A stretch of DNA of 64,000 nucleotides from an uncultured Alphaproteobacteria bacterium. GTDB taxonomy: Bacteria; Pseudomonadota; Alphaproteobacteria; Geminicoccales; Geminicoccaceae. Position 1 is the first letter of the stretch. Each line of letters begins with the position of its first letter. Made by a program: the position numbers and the translations under genes. Below the pieces are notes generated by a model. It had not been told where the DNA came from and searched no databases. It saw only the letters and a program-made list of their open reading frames with translations. The stretch covers positions 19,306 through 83,305 of the forward strand of contig CALBAK010000008.1 of NCBI GenBank assembly GCA_937926445.1, read 5' to 3'. Of the stretch, positions 23,788 through 32,786 are shown piece by piece.

Positions 23788-24726
23788 ATGACCGACACCT
23801 CCGCCCTCGTGGCCCCGGTCCCGGTTATCGGCCGGGCCGTGGCCCTGGCGCTCGCGAGTTACGCCTGCTTCTCCACCGCCGATGCGCTGGTCAAGCTCGC
23901 GGCCGCCCGGCTGCCGGTCGAGCAGATCGCGCTCCTGATGTCCGGCTTCGCGCTCTTGCCCGTCCTTTTCCTGGTCCGCGGTGCCGGTGGCCTCTCGGCG
24001 CTGCGACCGCGCCGGCCGGCCCTCGTCCTCGCCCGCGGCGTCCTCACCGCGCTCTGCGCGCTCGCCGCTTGGCGTGCCTTCGCCCTCCTGCCGCTCGCCG
24101 ACGCCTATGCGATCCTCTTTCTCGCTCCGATCCTGGTGACCGCGTTCTCCGCCCTCTTTCTCCACGAGCCGGTCGGCATGCGCCGCTGGTCGGCGGCGGC
24201 CGTGGGCTTCCTGGGCGTGCTGTTGATGGTCCGGCCCGACTTCGACGGGCTCGGCGCGGGCCACCTCCTGGCCCTGGCTGCGGCCACCTCGGGTGCCGCC
24301 TCATTCTGTGTCCTCAAGAAGATCGGTAGCGCCGAATCGAGCCCGGCGATCCTGCTCGTTCTCTTCCTCGCGATCGCCGCGATCGCCGCCCCCGGCGCCC
24401 TCCTCGCTTGGCGGCCGCTCACCGCGGACGGGCTTCTCTGGGTCGCACTCGCGGGCCTCCTCCAGGGCAGCGGCCAGGCCGCCCTCGTCCTCGCCACCCG
24501 CGAGGCTCCGGCCTCCGTCGTGGCCCCCTTTCAATACAGCCAGATGCTCTGGGCGGTGCTCTTCGGCCTGCTGGTGTTCGGCGATCGGCCCACCCCCCTC
24601 CTCTTCGCCGGCATGGCGCTCGTGGTCGCGAGCGGCCTCTACATCCTCTGGCGCGAGCGCGTCCGGCGCGGCACCGTCACCCTCGGCGCCGCCCGGGGCG
24701 AGGTCCCGGCCCGCCGGGCACGCTGA
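23788..24726 (+). CDS. EamA/DMT-family transporter
   Basis: A 312-residue membrane protein with about ten hydrophobic helices arranged as two EamA repeats, typical of drug/metabolite transporters such as RhaT- or YdcZ-like permeases. The first repeat contains YACFSTADALVKLAA and AWRAFALLPLADAYAILFLAPI; the second contains LQGSGQAALVLATREAPASVVAPFQYSQ (in part), a strong family signature. The substrate cannot be inferred. The last about 125 bases, including the stop, are duplicated in diverged form immediately downstream. Confidence 0.92.
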   Translation: MTDTSALVAPVPVIGRAVALALASYACFSTADALVKLAAARLPVEQIALLMSGFALLPVLFLVRGAGGLSALRPRRPALVLARGVLTALCALAAWRAFALLPLADAYAILFLAPILVTAFSALFLHEPVGMRRWSAAAVGFLGVLLMVRPDFDGLGAGHLLALAAATSGAASFCVLKKIGSAESSPAILLVLFLAIAAIAAPGALLAWRPLTADGLLWVALAGLLQGSGQAALVLATREAPASVVAPFQYSQMLWAVLFGLLVFGDRPTPLLFAGMALVVASGLYILWRERVRRGTVTLGAARGEVPARRAR

Positions 24727-24897
24727 GCCCGGCGCCGCGGCCTTCCGCCGGCCTCGGCCGAGCCCACTCCCGTTCGCCGGCACGGCGCTCGCGGTCGCAG
24801 ACGGCCTCTCCATCCTCCCACGCGAGCGCGCGCCATGCGGCACCGTCGGCCTCGGCGCCGCTCGGGGCGAGGTCCCGGCCCACCGGGCCCGCCGAGC
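24604..24897 (+). repeat. Diverged tandem duplicate of the EamA gene end
   Basis: Bases 24604-24728, the last part of the EamA gene including its TGA, align without gaps to 24773-24897 in the spacer. By my count about 105 of 125 positions match. In the second copy the stop has become CGA and the reading frame is shifted by one base relative to the gene. The copy starts TTCGCCGGCACGGCGCTCG against TTCGCCGGCATGGCGCTCG in the gene. It shows how at least one spacer arose: by duplication of coding sequence followed by drift. Confidence 0.85.
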
Positions 24898-25014
24898 CGT
24901 CCGCCGCGGCCCTCCCCGCGGCACCTCGGCCGACCCCTTCCGGCACCGAGCGCGCCGCGCTAAGCCGGCCGTCGCCGGGTATCCTCCCGGTGCCCCGAGC
25001 TCGCCCCGCCGCCC

Positions 25015-25611
25015 GTGCGCTGCCTGCTCGTCTATTGTCATCCCTGTCCCGAGAGCTTCACCGCCGCGGTCCGCGACCGGGTCGTAGCCGGCCTCGATCG
25101 AGCCGGGCACGAGGTCGACCTGCTCGACCTCTACGCCTCGGGCTTTCGGGCCGTGATGGACGCCGAGGAACGCCGCCGCTACCACGACCCGGGCATCAAC
25201 GAAGTTCCTGTCAAGGACCATCTCGAGCGGCTCAAGCGGGCCCATGGGCTGGTCTTCGTCTACCCGACCTGGTGGTACGGCCAGCCGGCGCTCCTGAAGG
25301 GCTGGCTCGACCGGGTCTGGGTGCCGCACGCCACCTTCACCATGCCCGAGGGCGGCAAGGCGATCGGGCGCGTTCTCACCAACATTCGCCTCTTGGCCGC
25401 GGTCAGCACGCTCGGCTCGCCCTGGTGGTGGTGGACCTTCCTCGGCCAGCCCGGCCGCCGTCAGCTGCTGTGGGGGCTGCGCGTCCTCTGCCATCCCCGC
25501 TGCCGGACCCTCTGGATGGCGCTGCATCGGATGGACACGGTGTCGGCCGAGGAGCGCCGGGCCTTCCTCGACCGGGTCGAGGCCCGCTTCGCCCGGCTGC
25601 GGGCGGTCTAG
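25015..25611 (+). CDS. NAD(P)H-quinone oxidoreductase-like flavoprotein
   Basis: A 198-residue flavodoxin-fold protein of the NQO/KefF/MdaB group, which reduces quinones with NAD(P)H using FMN or FAD. The N-terminus LLVYCHPCPESFTAAV, the conserved LVFVYPTWWYGQPALLKGWLDRVW (in part) near residue 80 and the ST-LGSPWWWW region are typical. The GTG start follows a GC-rich spacer without a clear ribosome-binding site. The stop is TAG, one of only two seen in the window. A hairpin CCGGCC-GAAC-GGCCGG follows at 25623-25638. Confidence 0.9.
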   Translation: MRCLLVYCHPCPESFTAAVRDRVVAGLDRAGHEVDLLDLYASGFRAVMDAEERRRYHDPGINEVPVKDHLERLKRAHGLVFVYPTWWYGQPALLKGWLDRVWVPHATFTMPEGGKAIGRVLTNIRLLAAVSTLGSPWWWWTFLGQPGRRQLLWGLRVLCHPRCRTLWMALHRMDTVSAEERRAFLDRVEARFARLRAV

Positions 25612-26477
25612 CCGAAGGAGTCCCGGCCGAACGGCCGGTCGATCGCGGTGGCTCGCCGGACCGCCGCTCCCGGCGGGGCTCGGCGAACCGGGCTCGCCGG
25701 TGGGGTGGACCTTCTTCCCCCGAGTGCCGCCCCGACGGCCGCTCCGCGGATCCTCTCGAGCCGCCGTCCCCCTCGCCCCTTCCGATGGGCACCGGAAGAT
25801 CGGACGCCCTCTCGGGCCGGCAACGCCGGGCGTCGTCCGACGAAGTCGAGGCTCGATACGACCGCCTGCAGCGGGGCGGGGCCGCGATGTCCCGCGCCTC
25901 CCACCCTGCTTCCTCCACGCCGACAGGTCGTCGCTCGCGAAGCTCCAGGTCCCGCCCGTGGCTCCGAGCCCGGATCGCCCCACTCTTCCGGCCGGCCGCC
26001 CGTTTCCCGAAGCCCCGGTCCCCGCCGGGCTCGCCGGCCGACGCGCAAACCGATCGGGGCAGGAGCGGCGCGAGCCGATGGATCGCCATCGACCGCCGGA
26101 CACCACCCGAACGGGCGGCCCGTTCGCCCGGCTCGGCGGCGTGCCGCACTCGGACTTCGCTCGCCTCGTTCGACCCCGCCGAGGCTTCCCCCTCGCCGGA
26201 TACGGCATGCAGGACACGGCCGGGTCCATCCCTGGATCCTGCCGGCGGTTCCCGTGCCCGAGCCCGCGGCCCGGCCGGAGATGCGGGTCACGACCCACCG
26301 CGTGCGGCCCGTCGCGGCGCCCGGGGCCAGCCGGAAGCCGCGGGCGTCTTGCAGCGGCCCACTTCGCGATTCTACCCTGCGGCGGACCGGTGTCGGCGCG
26401 CCTGCACGGTCGCGACCCGTCATAGCGTCGCCCGGTACACCGCACGGCCTGCGGACACCGAGCCGGAGAGTCGACCG
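25612..26477. other. GC-rich spacer without recognisable gene
   Basis: An 866-bp gap. It begins with a perfect hairpin (25623-25638), a possible terminator for the oxidoreductase gene. No domain is recognisable in any frame. I looked for an RcnR/FrmR-type repressor, which commonly accompanies dmeF, and did not find one. Confidence 0.5.
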
Positions 26478-27473
26478 TTGCACCGCGAAACGATCGAACC
26501 CTGGCGCCACGACCACCGTTTCCTGGCCGACGGCCACGAGCATCTCGAGCGGCGGACGCTCCTCGTCGTCGTGCTCACCACCGCGACCATGATCGGCGAG
26601 ATCGTGGCCGGTCTCCTGTTCGGCTCGATGGCACTCCTGGCCGACGGCGTGCACATGGCGACCCACGCCGGCGCCCTGGCGCTGAGCGCCCTCGCCTACG
26701 GCCTCGCCCGGCGCCACGCCGGCGACTCGCGGCTGAGCTTCGGCACCGGCAAGCTCGGCGACCTCGCTGCCTGGTCGAGTGCCCTCCTTCTCCTGCTCGC
26801 GGGCGCAGGCGTCGCGTTCGAGTCGGTCCGACGCCTCCTCGCGCCCGCCACGATTCGCTTCGGGGAGGCGATCCTGGTCGCGGTCCTGGGCCTCCTCGTC
26901 AATCTCGTCTGCGCGCTCCTCCTGCGGGACGAGCACGATCACGCCCACGGGCACGAGCTGCACGACCACGATCACGACCGAGGTCACGGTCACGAGCACG
27001 ATGGTGCCGACCACGAGCACCACGCTCACACTCGCCGCGACCACAACCTCGCCGCGGCCTATGCTCACGTCGTCACCGATGCGCTGACATCGCTACTGGC
27101 GATCGCCGCCCTCTTGGCCGGCCGTTTCGCCGGCTGGCTCTGGCTCGACGCCGCCGTGGGCCTGCTCGGGGCGTTCCTGATCGTCCTCTGGGCCGTCTCG
27201 CTCCTGCGGCGCGCCGGTGCCGTGCTGCTCGACGCGGTCCCCGACCCGCGCCTCGAGGCGCGTGTCCGGGAGCGCCTCGAGCGCGACGGCGACCGCGTGG
27301 CCGACCTCCACCTCTGGCGCCTCGGCCCCGGCTATCTGGCGCTCGTCGTCTCGATCGTCAGCGACGCGCCGGCCGATCCCGACCACTACAAGGCCCGTCT
27401 CCGCGACCTCCCGGGTCTCGCCCACGTGACCGTCGAGGTCCATCCCTGCCGACCGCGCCGGCTCGCCGCCTGA
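26478..27473 (+). CDS. dmeF: DmeF-like cobalt/nickel efflux protein (CDF family)
   Basis: A 331-residue cation diffusion facilitator. The N-terminus (EPWRHDHRFLADGHEHLERRT) and the conserved ADGVHMATHAGALALSALAY with FGTGKLGDLAAW match DmeF, which exports Co2+ and Ni2+ from the cytoplasm. A histidine-rich loop between helices four and five (residues about 150-190, repeated H-D/E-H) binds metal. HVVTDALTSLLAI supplies the second metal-site helix. The TTG start is preceded by GGAGAG at 7 bases; the frame is open far upstream, but that part is spacer. No adjacent metal-responsive regulator is visible. Confidence 0.93.
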   Translation: MHRETIEPWRHDHRFLADGHEHLERRTLLVVVLTTATMIGEIVAGLLFGSMALLADGVHMATHAGALALSALAYGLARRHAGDSRLSFGTGKLGDLAAWSSALLLLLAGAGVAFESVRRLLAPATIRFGEAILVAVLGLLVNLVCALLLRDEHDHAHGHELHDHDHDRGHGHEHDGADHEHHAHTRRDHNLAAAYAHVVTDALTSLLAIAALLAGRFAGWLWLDAAVGLLGAFLIVLWAVSLLRRAGAVLLDAVPDPRLEARVRERLERDGDRVADLHLWRLGPGYLALVVSIVSDAPADPDHYKARLRDLPGLAHVTVEVHPCRPRRLAA

Positions 27474-28202
27474 GCCGGGGGATCTCTTCGAGCGCCGCGA
27501 GGCCGCGCGCGAAAGCACCTCCGCGCTCGCACGGCGCCACCCCTGGCGGGCTTTGCTCGCGGATTCGCGGCTTCGCGCCGCCACTTCACCGTACCGCCCG
27601 CGCCGCGTGTCCGGGCCGAGCCACGCTCGAAGCTCCGCACGTTCCGAAGCGGGCCCGGACCCGCGAGCCCGCCCCCACCCTTTGGAGCCAGCATCGGCTC
27701 GACGGGCGTGCCGCTCGTCGAACGGGTCGTAGCCGACGGACGGCACGCACCCCTTCCTGTGGGCACCGAACGGGCGGGGCCGAACGATCCCTCACCACGC
27801 GGGTCCGGACTGCCTCACTCGCCCGTGGGCGTTCGAGCCCCGAGCGACCCGGCCGAGCGAGCGCCGGGTCTCGCCGGGCCGCCGTTCCCCCTGCAGTCGA
27901 TGCCGACGGCTCATTCCGGCGATCACCCCTCGCTTCTCCCCTCCGACCGCCCGCGCGAGCCACGACCAGCGCGCTCGCATCGTCGCCCGGCGGGCAGGCC
28001 TTCCGCCCGCGGCCGAGCGGCGCGTGGCCCGGTTCGATCGCCTCGAGGCTCTCCCCGTACGACCGAGGGGTCTCGGCCGAACGGGTTCGGCAGCTCCCCG
28101 CCGAACGAGCCCTCTCCGTGCGCCCGAGGGGCCTCGAGGGCCCGGATCTCGATGGCTTCGTCGGCCGCTAGGCTCGCCCCGCAGCTCAGGGAGAACGGAG
28201 GC
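27474..28202. other. GC-rich spacer upstream of the peptide-transporter operon
   Basis: A 729-bp gap with no recognisable gene. The final part carries GCTAGGCTCG at 28167-28176, a sequence also found upstream of the DUF721 and LpoA-like genes, and a possible -10 for the operon. An in-frame ATG at 28152 could extend the first ATPase, but the TTG at 28203 fits better. Confidence 0.5.
28167..28178 (+). promoter_or_regulatory. Candidate -10 region of the peptide-transporter operon
   Basis: GCTAGGCTCGCC is identical at 63692-63703 upstream of the DUF721 gene and nearly so at 59971-59963 on the minus strand upstream of the LpoA-like gene. CTAG is rare in this window. The distance to the TTG start at 28203 is about 25 bases. 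Confidence 0.3.
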
Positions 28203-29184
28203 TTGCACCTTCTCGAGGTCGAGAACCTGTCCGTCGCCTTCTCGGGCGACGGTCGCCTCCTGCCGGTGCTCGACGGGGTGAGCCTCGAGCTCGACGCCGG
28301 CCGCACGCTCGGCCTCGTCGGCGAGTCGGGCTGCGGCAAGAGCCTCACCGCCCTCGCCGTCATTGGCCTCCTACCGCGCCCGCAGGCAAGGGTGACGGCC
28401 GGTGCCGTCCGCCTCGAGGGGCGCGATCTCCTGCGCCTTTCCGACCGCGCGCTCCGGACCTTCCGCGGCTCCCGGATGGCGATGATCTTCCAAGAGTCGA
28501 TGAACTCCTTGAATCCGGTCCTGTCGATCGGCGCCCGGCTCGTCGAGGTGATCCGCCGGCACCGGCGCGTCGGCCTGAAAGAGGCTCGGGAGCGCGCCCT
28601 CGAGATCCTCGCTCGGGTGCGCGCGAGCGAGCCCGCTCGCCGGCTCTCCCAACACCCGCACGAACTCTCGGGCGGTCTCCGCCAGCGGGTGATGATCGCC
28701 ATGGCGCTGGTCAACCATCCGGCGCTCCTGATCGCCGACGAGCCCACCACCGCCCTCGACGTCACCATCCAGGCCCAGATCCTGGAGCTGGTCCGCACGC
28801 TCCAGGTCGAGACCGGCACCGCCGTCCTGCTGATCACCCACGATCTCGGCGTGGTCGCCGAGACCGCGCAGGAGGTCGCGGTGATGTACGCCGGGCGGAT
28901 CGTCGAGCGGGCCCCGGTGGATGCCCTGTTCGCCGATCCGCAGCACCCGTACACGATCGGCCTCCTGGGCTCGATCCCGCGGCTCGACCGGCGGGTCGGC
29001 CGCCTCGCCGTGATCCCGGGTGCGGTGCCCTCACCCACCGCCCGGCTCGGCCTGCCGCTTCGCCGACCGCTGCCCGCTCGCGACCGCCCGCTGCCGAGCC
29101 AGGCGGCCGACCTTGCGCCCGCTCGCCGGCGGCCACCTCGTCGCCTGCCATCGGGCGCCGATCGAGGCGCGGGTGGCGGCATGA
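28203..29184 (+). CDS. Peptide ABC transporter ATPase (DppD-type), apparent frameshift near its end
   Basis: Walker A GESGCGKSLTALAV (near residue 40), Q-loop MIFQESMNSLNPV, signature LSGGLRQRVMIAMAL and Walker B LLIADEPTTALDVT are intact. The family's C-terminal cysteine block (CRF..RCP..C..GHLVACH) is present, but only in the next frame: one extra C near 29052 shifts it. Read in that frame, the gene ends with a TGA at 29182-29184 that overlaps the ATG of the next gene. Without the shift, the frame runs on through two further genes. Either a sequencing error or a real mutation explains this. The TTG start follows AGGGAGA at 8 bases. Confidence 0.85.
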
Positions 29185-30290
29185 ACCCGGTGCTTCTGGA
29201 GGCCCGGGGCCTCCGCCGCCATTACCCGATCGGCCGAGGACTGTGGCTCGGTCGGCGCGGCCGGCTCCTGCGCGCGGTCGACGGCCTCGACCTCGAGGTC
29301 CGGCTCGGCGAGACGCTGGCCGTGGTCGGCGAGTCGGGCTGCGGGAAGTCGACGCTCGCTCGCCTCCTCCTCCGCCTCGAGCGACCCGATGCCGGCACGC
29401 TCCGCCTCGACGGGATCGACCTCGCGAGCCTGCCCGAGCGCCGGCTGCGACCGCTCCGTCGCCGCCTGCAGATCGTCTTCCAGGACCCCTATGCTTCGCT
29501 GAACCCGCGGCTCCCGGTAGTAGCGGCCCTGCTGGCCGAGCCCCTGCTCGTCCACGACCTCGGCGGAGCGACCGAGCGGCGGGCAGGGGTCGCCGAGCTC
29601 ATGGACCTCGTCGGGCTGCGCCCGGCTCTCTCGGGCCGCTTCCCGCACGAGTTCTGGGGCGGCCAACGCCAGTTGGTGGCGATCGCCCGAGCCCTCGCCA
29701 CCGGCCCGGAGCTCCTGGTCGCCGACGAGCCGGTCTCGGCGCTCGACGTCTCGGTCCAGGCCCAGGTCTTGAACCTGCTCGCCGACCTGCGCGCCCGGCT
29801 CGGCCTCGCGCTCGTGCTTGTCACCCACGATCTGGCGGTGGTCCGTTACATGGCCGATCGGGTCGCGGTCACGTATCTCGGCAAGATCGTCGAGCGCGCG
29901 CCGGCCGAGGCGCTGTTCTCGGCGCCGCGCCATCCCTACACCCGCGCGCTCCTCGCCGCCGTGCCGCGCCCGGACCCGGCGCGTGCCGGCAGCCGACGGA
30001 TCCTCGAGGGCGAGTTGCCGAGCCCGGTCGACCCACCCTCCGGCTGCCGATTCCGCACCCGCTGCCCGTTCGCCCTGGTCGATTGCTCCAGGCTGGAGCC
30101 GGCGGTCGAGGAGGCGGCCCCGCGCCACGATGTCGCCTGCCTGCGCGCGGCCGAGCTGCCGGCACCCGAGCCGCTGCCCGTGGCACCCTTGCCGGCGGCG
30201 CTCGCGCGCCGGCTCGCCCTGCTCGAGGCGGTCCGCGACAATCCGCCCGCGGAGTGCCGGAGCGCGAACGTCGCGAGGGAGGGACCGCGC
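29181..30290 (+). CDS. Peptide ABC transporter ATPase (DppF-type), no stop before the next gene
   Basis: The product has Walker A GESGCGKSTLARLLL (near residue 55), the Q-loop IVFQDPYASLNPRLP and Walker B LLVADEPVSALDVSVQ, followed by the cysteine block CRFRTRCPFALVDC near residue 290. The signature reads FWGGQRQLVAIARAL instead of LSGGQRQRVAIARAL, so the serine that contacts ATP is replaced by tryptophan. Homologous proteins end near the ARRLALLEAV segment (about 30230). Here no stop occurs, and the frame enters the substrate-binding gene at 30291 in phase. The end given is the base before that gene's ATG. Confidence 0.8.
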
Positions 30291-31820
30291 ATGCGCAAGA
30301 CCCGGCTCGGGCGGACCACCGCTCTGCTGTTGACCGCCTCGACCCTGTTCGCCGCCGGAGCCGGCGCAGCCGGGATCCGGATCGGCATCCAGGAGGACCC
30401 GGACAAGCTCGACCCTAAGGTGGCCCGCACCTTCGTCGGCCGGATCGTCTTCGCCTCGCTCTGCGACAAGCTCGTCGACATCACGCCCGGGCTCGACTAC
30501 GTGCCGCAGCTCGCGACCTCCTGGAGCCTCGCCGACGACGGCCGGACGTTGACCTTCGAGCTGTGGCCGAACGTCCGCTTCCACGACGGGACCCCCATGG
30601 ACGCGGCCGCGGTGGTGACGAGCCTCGAACGGCACCGGACCATGAAGGGCTCCAACCGGGCGAGCGAGATCCGCCCGGTCCGAAAGGTCGTGGCGACCGG
30701 CCCGCTCGGCGTCCGCCTCGAGCTCGACCGGCCCTTCGCGCCGCTCCTCGCTCAGCTTTCGGATCGAGCCGGCATGATCCTCTCGCCTACCGCGCTCGCC
30801 AAGGCCGAGGCCGAGGGCGAGGACTTCGCCCTCCAGCCGGTCTTTGCCGGGCCCTTCCGCTCCGAGGAGCGGGTGGCGGAGGACCGCATCGTCCTCGAGC
30901 GCTTCGCCCACTACTCGGACGAGGAGCGGATCGCCCTCGACCGCATCACCTTCCTGCCGATCCCCGACCAGAGCGTACGCCTCGCCAACCTCCGGTCGGG
31001 CGATCTCGATCTGGTCGAGCGGCTCGCCCCGCAGGACCTCGACCAGGTCCGCAGCGACCCGCGCCTTTCGCTCGTCACGATCGGCTCGCTCGGCTACCGG
31101 GGCATCACCTCCAACCTCGGCAACGGGCCGTGCGCGCGATCGCCGATCGGCCAGAAGCGCTGGTTGCGGGAAGCCTTCGCGCTGGTCCTCGACCGCCGGG
31201 TCTCGAACGACGTCGCTTTCCGGCGCGCGCACCTCGTCGGCAACCAGCCGGTCAGCCCCGAGAATCCCTGGTATCACGTGGGTCTGCCGATCCCCGTCCG
31301 CGACGTCGAGCGGGCCCGGGCTCTGGTCCGGACGGCCGGCTTCGAGCGAGTCCCGGTCGAGCTCGTGATCCCGAACAATCCAGAGACCCCGCGGGTGGGC
31401 GAGATCGTCCAGGCGACGACCGGCGAGGCCGGCTTCGACGTCGAGCTGCTCGCGATCGAGTTCGCGGCCGCCCTCGACCGGCAGACCAAGAGCGATTTCG
31501 AGGCGTTCCCGATCGGCTGGTCCGGTCGCACCGACCCGGAAGGGAACATCCACGTCTTCACCGAGAGCAGGGGCGTCCTCGACGACGGCGAGTACAGCGA
31601 CCCCGAGGTCGACCGGCTGCTCGAGGAGGCTCGCATCGCGAGCGATCCGGCCGCCCGCAAGGCGCTCTACGCCGAGGCCTTCGAGATCTTCGTGGGCCGC
31701 GACCGGCCGCGCATCTATCTGTACCAGCAGCGCTGGCTCTGGGCGCATCGCCAGGAGGTCGAGGGCTTCGTCCCCCATCCCGACGGGCTGATCCGCCCGC
31801 AGGGCGTCGGCAAGGGCTGA
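30291..31820 (+). CDS. Peptide ABC transporter periplasmic binding protein
   Basis: A 509-residue family 5 solute-binding protein. It has a Sec signal peptide (MRKTRLGRTTALLLTAS, then ALFAAGAGAAG region, cleavage near residue 27), DPDKLDPKVA, YVPQLATSWSLADDGRTLTFEL (in part) and the characteristic VRFHDGTPMDAAAVV near residue 97. GGGAGGG precedes the ATG at 7 bases, so it can be translated independently although it is also in frame with the upstream ATPase. It delivers peptides to the two permeases that follow. With a gamma-glutamyltransferase in the same operon, gamma-glutamyl peptides are a reasonable substrate guess. Confidence 0.92.
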   Translation: MRKTRLGRTTALLLTASTLFAAGAGAAGIRIGIQEDPDKLDPKVARTFVGRIVFASLCDKLVDITPGLDYVPQLATSWSLADDGRTLTFELWPNVRFHDGTPMDAAAVVTSLERHRTMKGSNRASEIRPVRKVVATGPLGVRLELDRPFAPLLAQLSDRAGMILSPTALAKAEAEGEDFALQPVFAGPFRSEERVAEDRIVLERFAHYSDEERIALDRITFLPIPDQSVRLANLRSGDLDLVERLAPQDLDQVRSDPRLSLVTIGSLGYRGITSNLGNGPCARSPIGQKRWLREAFALVLDRRVSNDVAFRRAHLVGNQPVSPENPWYHVGLPIPVRDVERARALVRTAGFERVPVELVIPNNPETPRVGEIVQATTGEAGFDVELLAIEFAAALDRQTKSDFEAFPIGWSGRTDPEGNIHVFTESRGVLDDGEYSDPEVDRLLEEARIASDPAARKALYAEAFEIFVGRDRPRIYLYQQRWLWAHRQEVEGFVPHPDGLIRPQGVGKG

Positions 31821-31841
31821 GCGGCCGGGCGGCGCGGCGCC

Positions 31842-32783
31842 TTGCTCGAGGCGATCGCCGGCCGGCTCCTGATCGCGGTGCCGACCGTTCTGCTCGTGAG
31901 TGTGATCGTCTTCGCCCTCCAGCTCCTTCTGCCGGCCGATCCGGCCCTCGCACTGGCCGGCGAGGAGCGCGACCCCGTGGCGATCGCCCAGATCCGCGCG
32001 CTTCACCATCTCGACCGGCCGATCCCGGTCCGGCACCTCCTCCGGCTCGCTGGCCTCGTGCGGGGCGATCTCGGCACCTCGCTCGAGACCGGCCTGCCGG
32101 TCGCCGAGCTCATCGCCTCCGAGCTCCCCGTGACGATCGAGCTCGCGCTGCTCGCCATGCTCGTGGCGCTGGCGATCGGCATCCCGGCGGGCGTGGCGGC
32201 GGCGGTCCGCAAGGGCGGGACGATCGACGCCGCCGCCAATCCCGTGGCGCTCGCCGGCATCTCGATCCCCAACTTCTGGCTGGGAATCGTGCTGATCCCG
32301 CTCGTCTCGGTGCGCTGGAACCTCTTGCCCGCCTCGGGTTACACGAGCCCCTTCGAGGCCCCTGTCCGCATCCTGCAGACGACGATCGTGCCGGCCTTCG
32401 TGCTCGGCACCGGCATCGCCGCGGTGATGATGCGCCACACCCGAAACGCCATGCTGACCGTCCTGCGCCAGGACTACGTCCGCACCGCCCGAGCGATGGG
32501 CCCGACCGAACGGCGGGTCGTCGGCCGGCACGCGCTCCGGAACGCTCTCCTGCCCGTCGTCACCCTCGGCACCCTCGAACTCGGCACCCTCCTTTCGGGC
32601 GCCGTGCTCACCGAGCAGGTCTTCACCATCCCGGGCTTCGGCGAACTCGTGGTCGATGCCGTCTTCACCCGCGACTATCCGGTGGTCCAGGGCGTGGTCC
32701 TGTGCGCCGGCCTCGGCTTCGTCCTCATGAGCCTGCTCGCCGACCTGCTCTACGTCGTCCTCAACCCCAGGCTGCGGACCTGA
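31842..32783 (+). CDS. Peptide ABC transporter permease (DppB-type)
   Basis: A 313-residue inner-membrane permease with six hydrophobic helices and the binding-protein-dependent permease motif near RQDYVRTARAMGPTERRVVGRHALRNALLP (in part), which docks to the ATPase. The N-terminal helix RLLIAVPTVLLVSVIVFAL and the DLGTSLETGLPVAELI region are typical of DppB. Start is TTG, 21 bases after the binding-protein stop. The gene appears intact. Confidence 0.93.
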   Translation: MLEAIAGRLLIAVPTVLLVSVIVFALQLLLPADPALALAGEERDPVAIAQIRALHHLDRPIPVRHLLRLAGLVRGDLGTSLETGLPVAELIASELPVTIELALLAMLVALAIGIPAGVAAAVRKGGTIDAAANPVALAGISIPNFWLGIVLIPLVSVRWNLLPASGYTSPFEAPVRILQTTIVPAFVLGTGIAAVMMRHTRNAMLTVLRQDYVRTARAMGPTERRVVGRHALRNALLPVVTLGTLELGTLLSGAVLTEQVFTIPGFGELVVDAVFTRDYPVVQGVVLCAGLGFVLMSLLADLLYVVLNPRLRT

Positions 32784-32786
32784 GCG

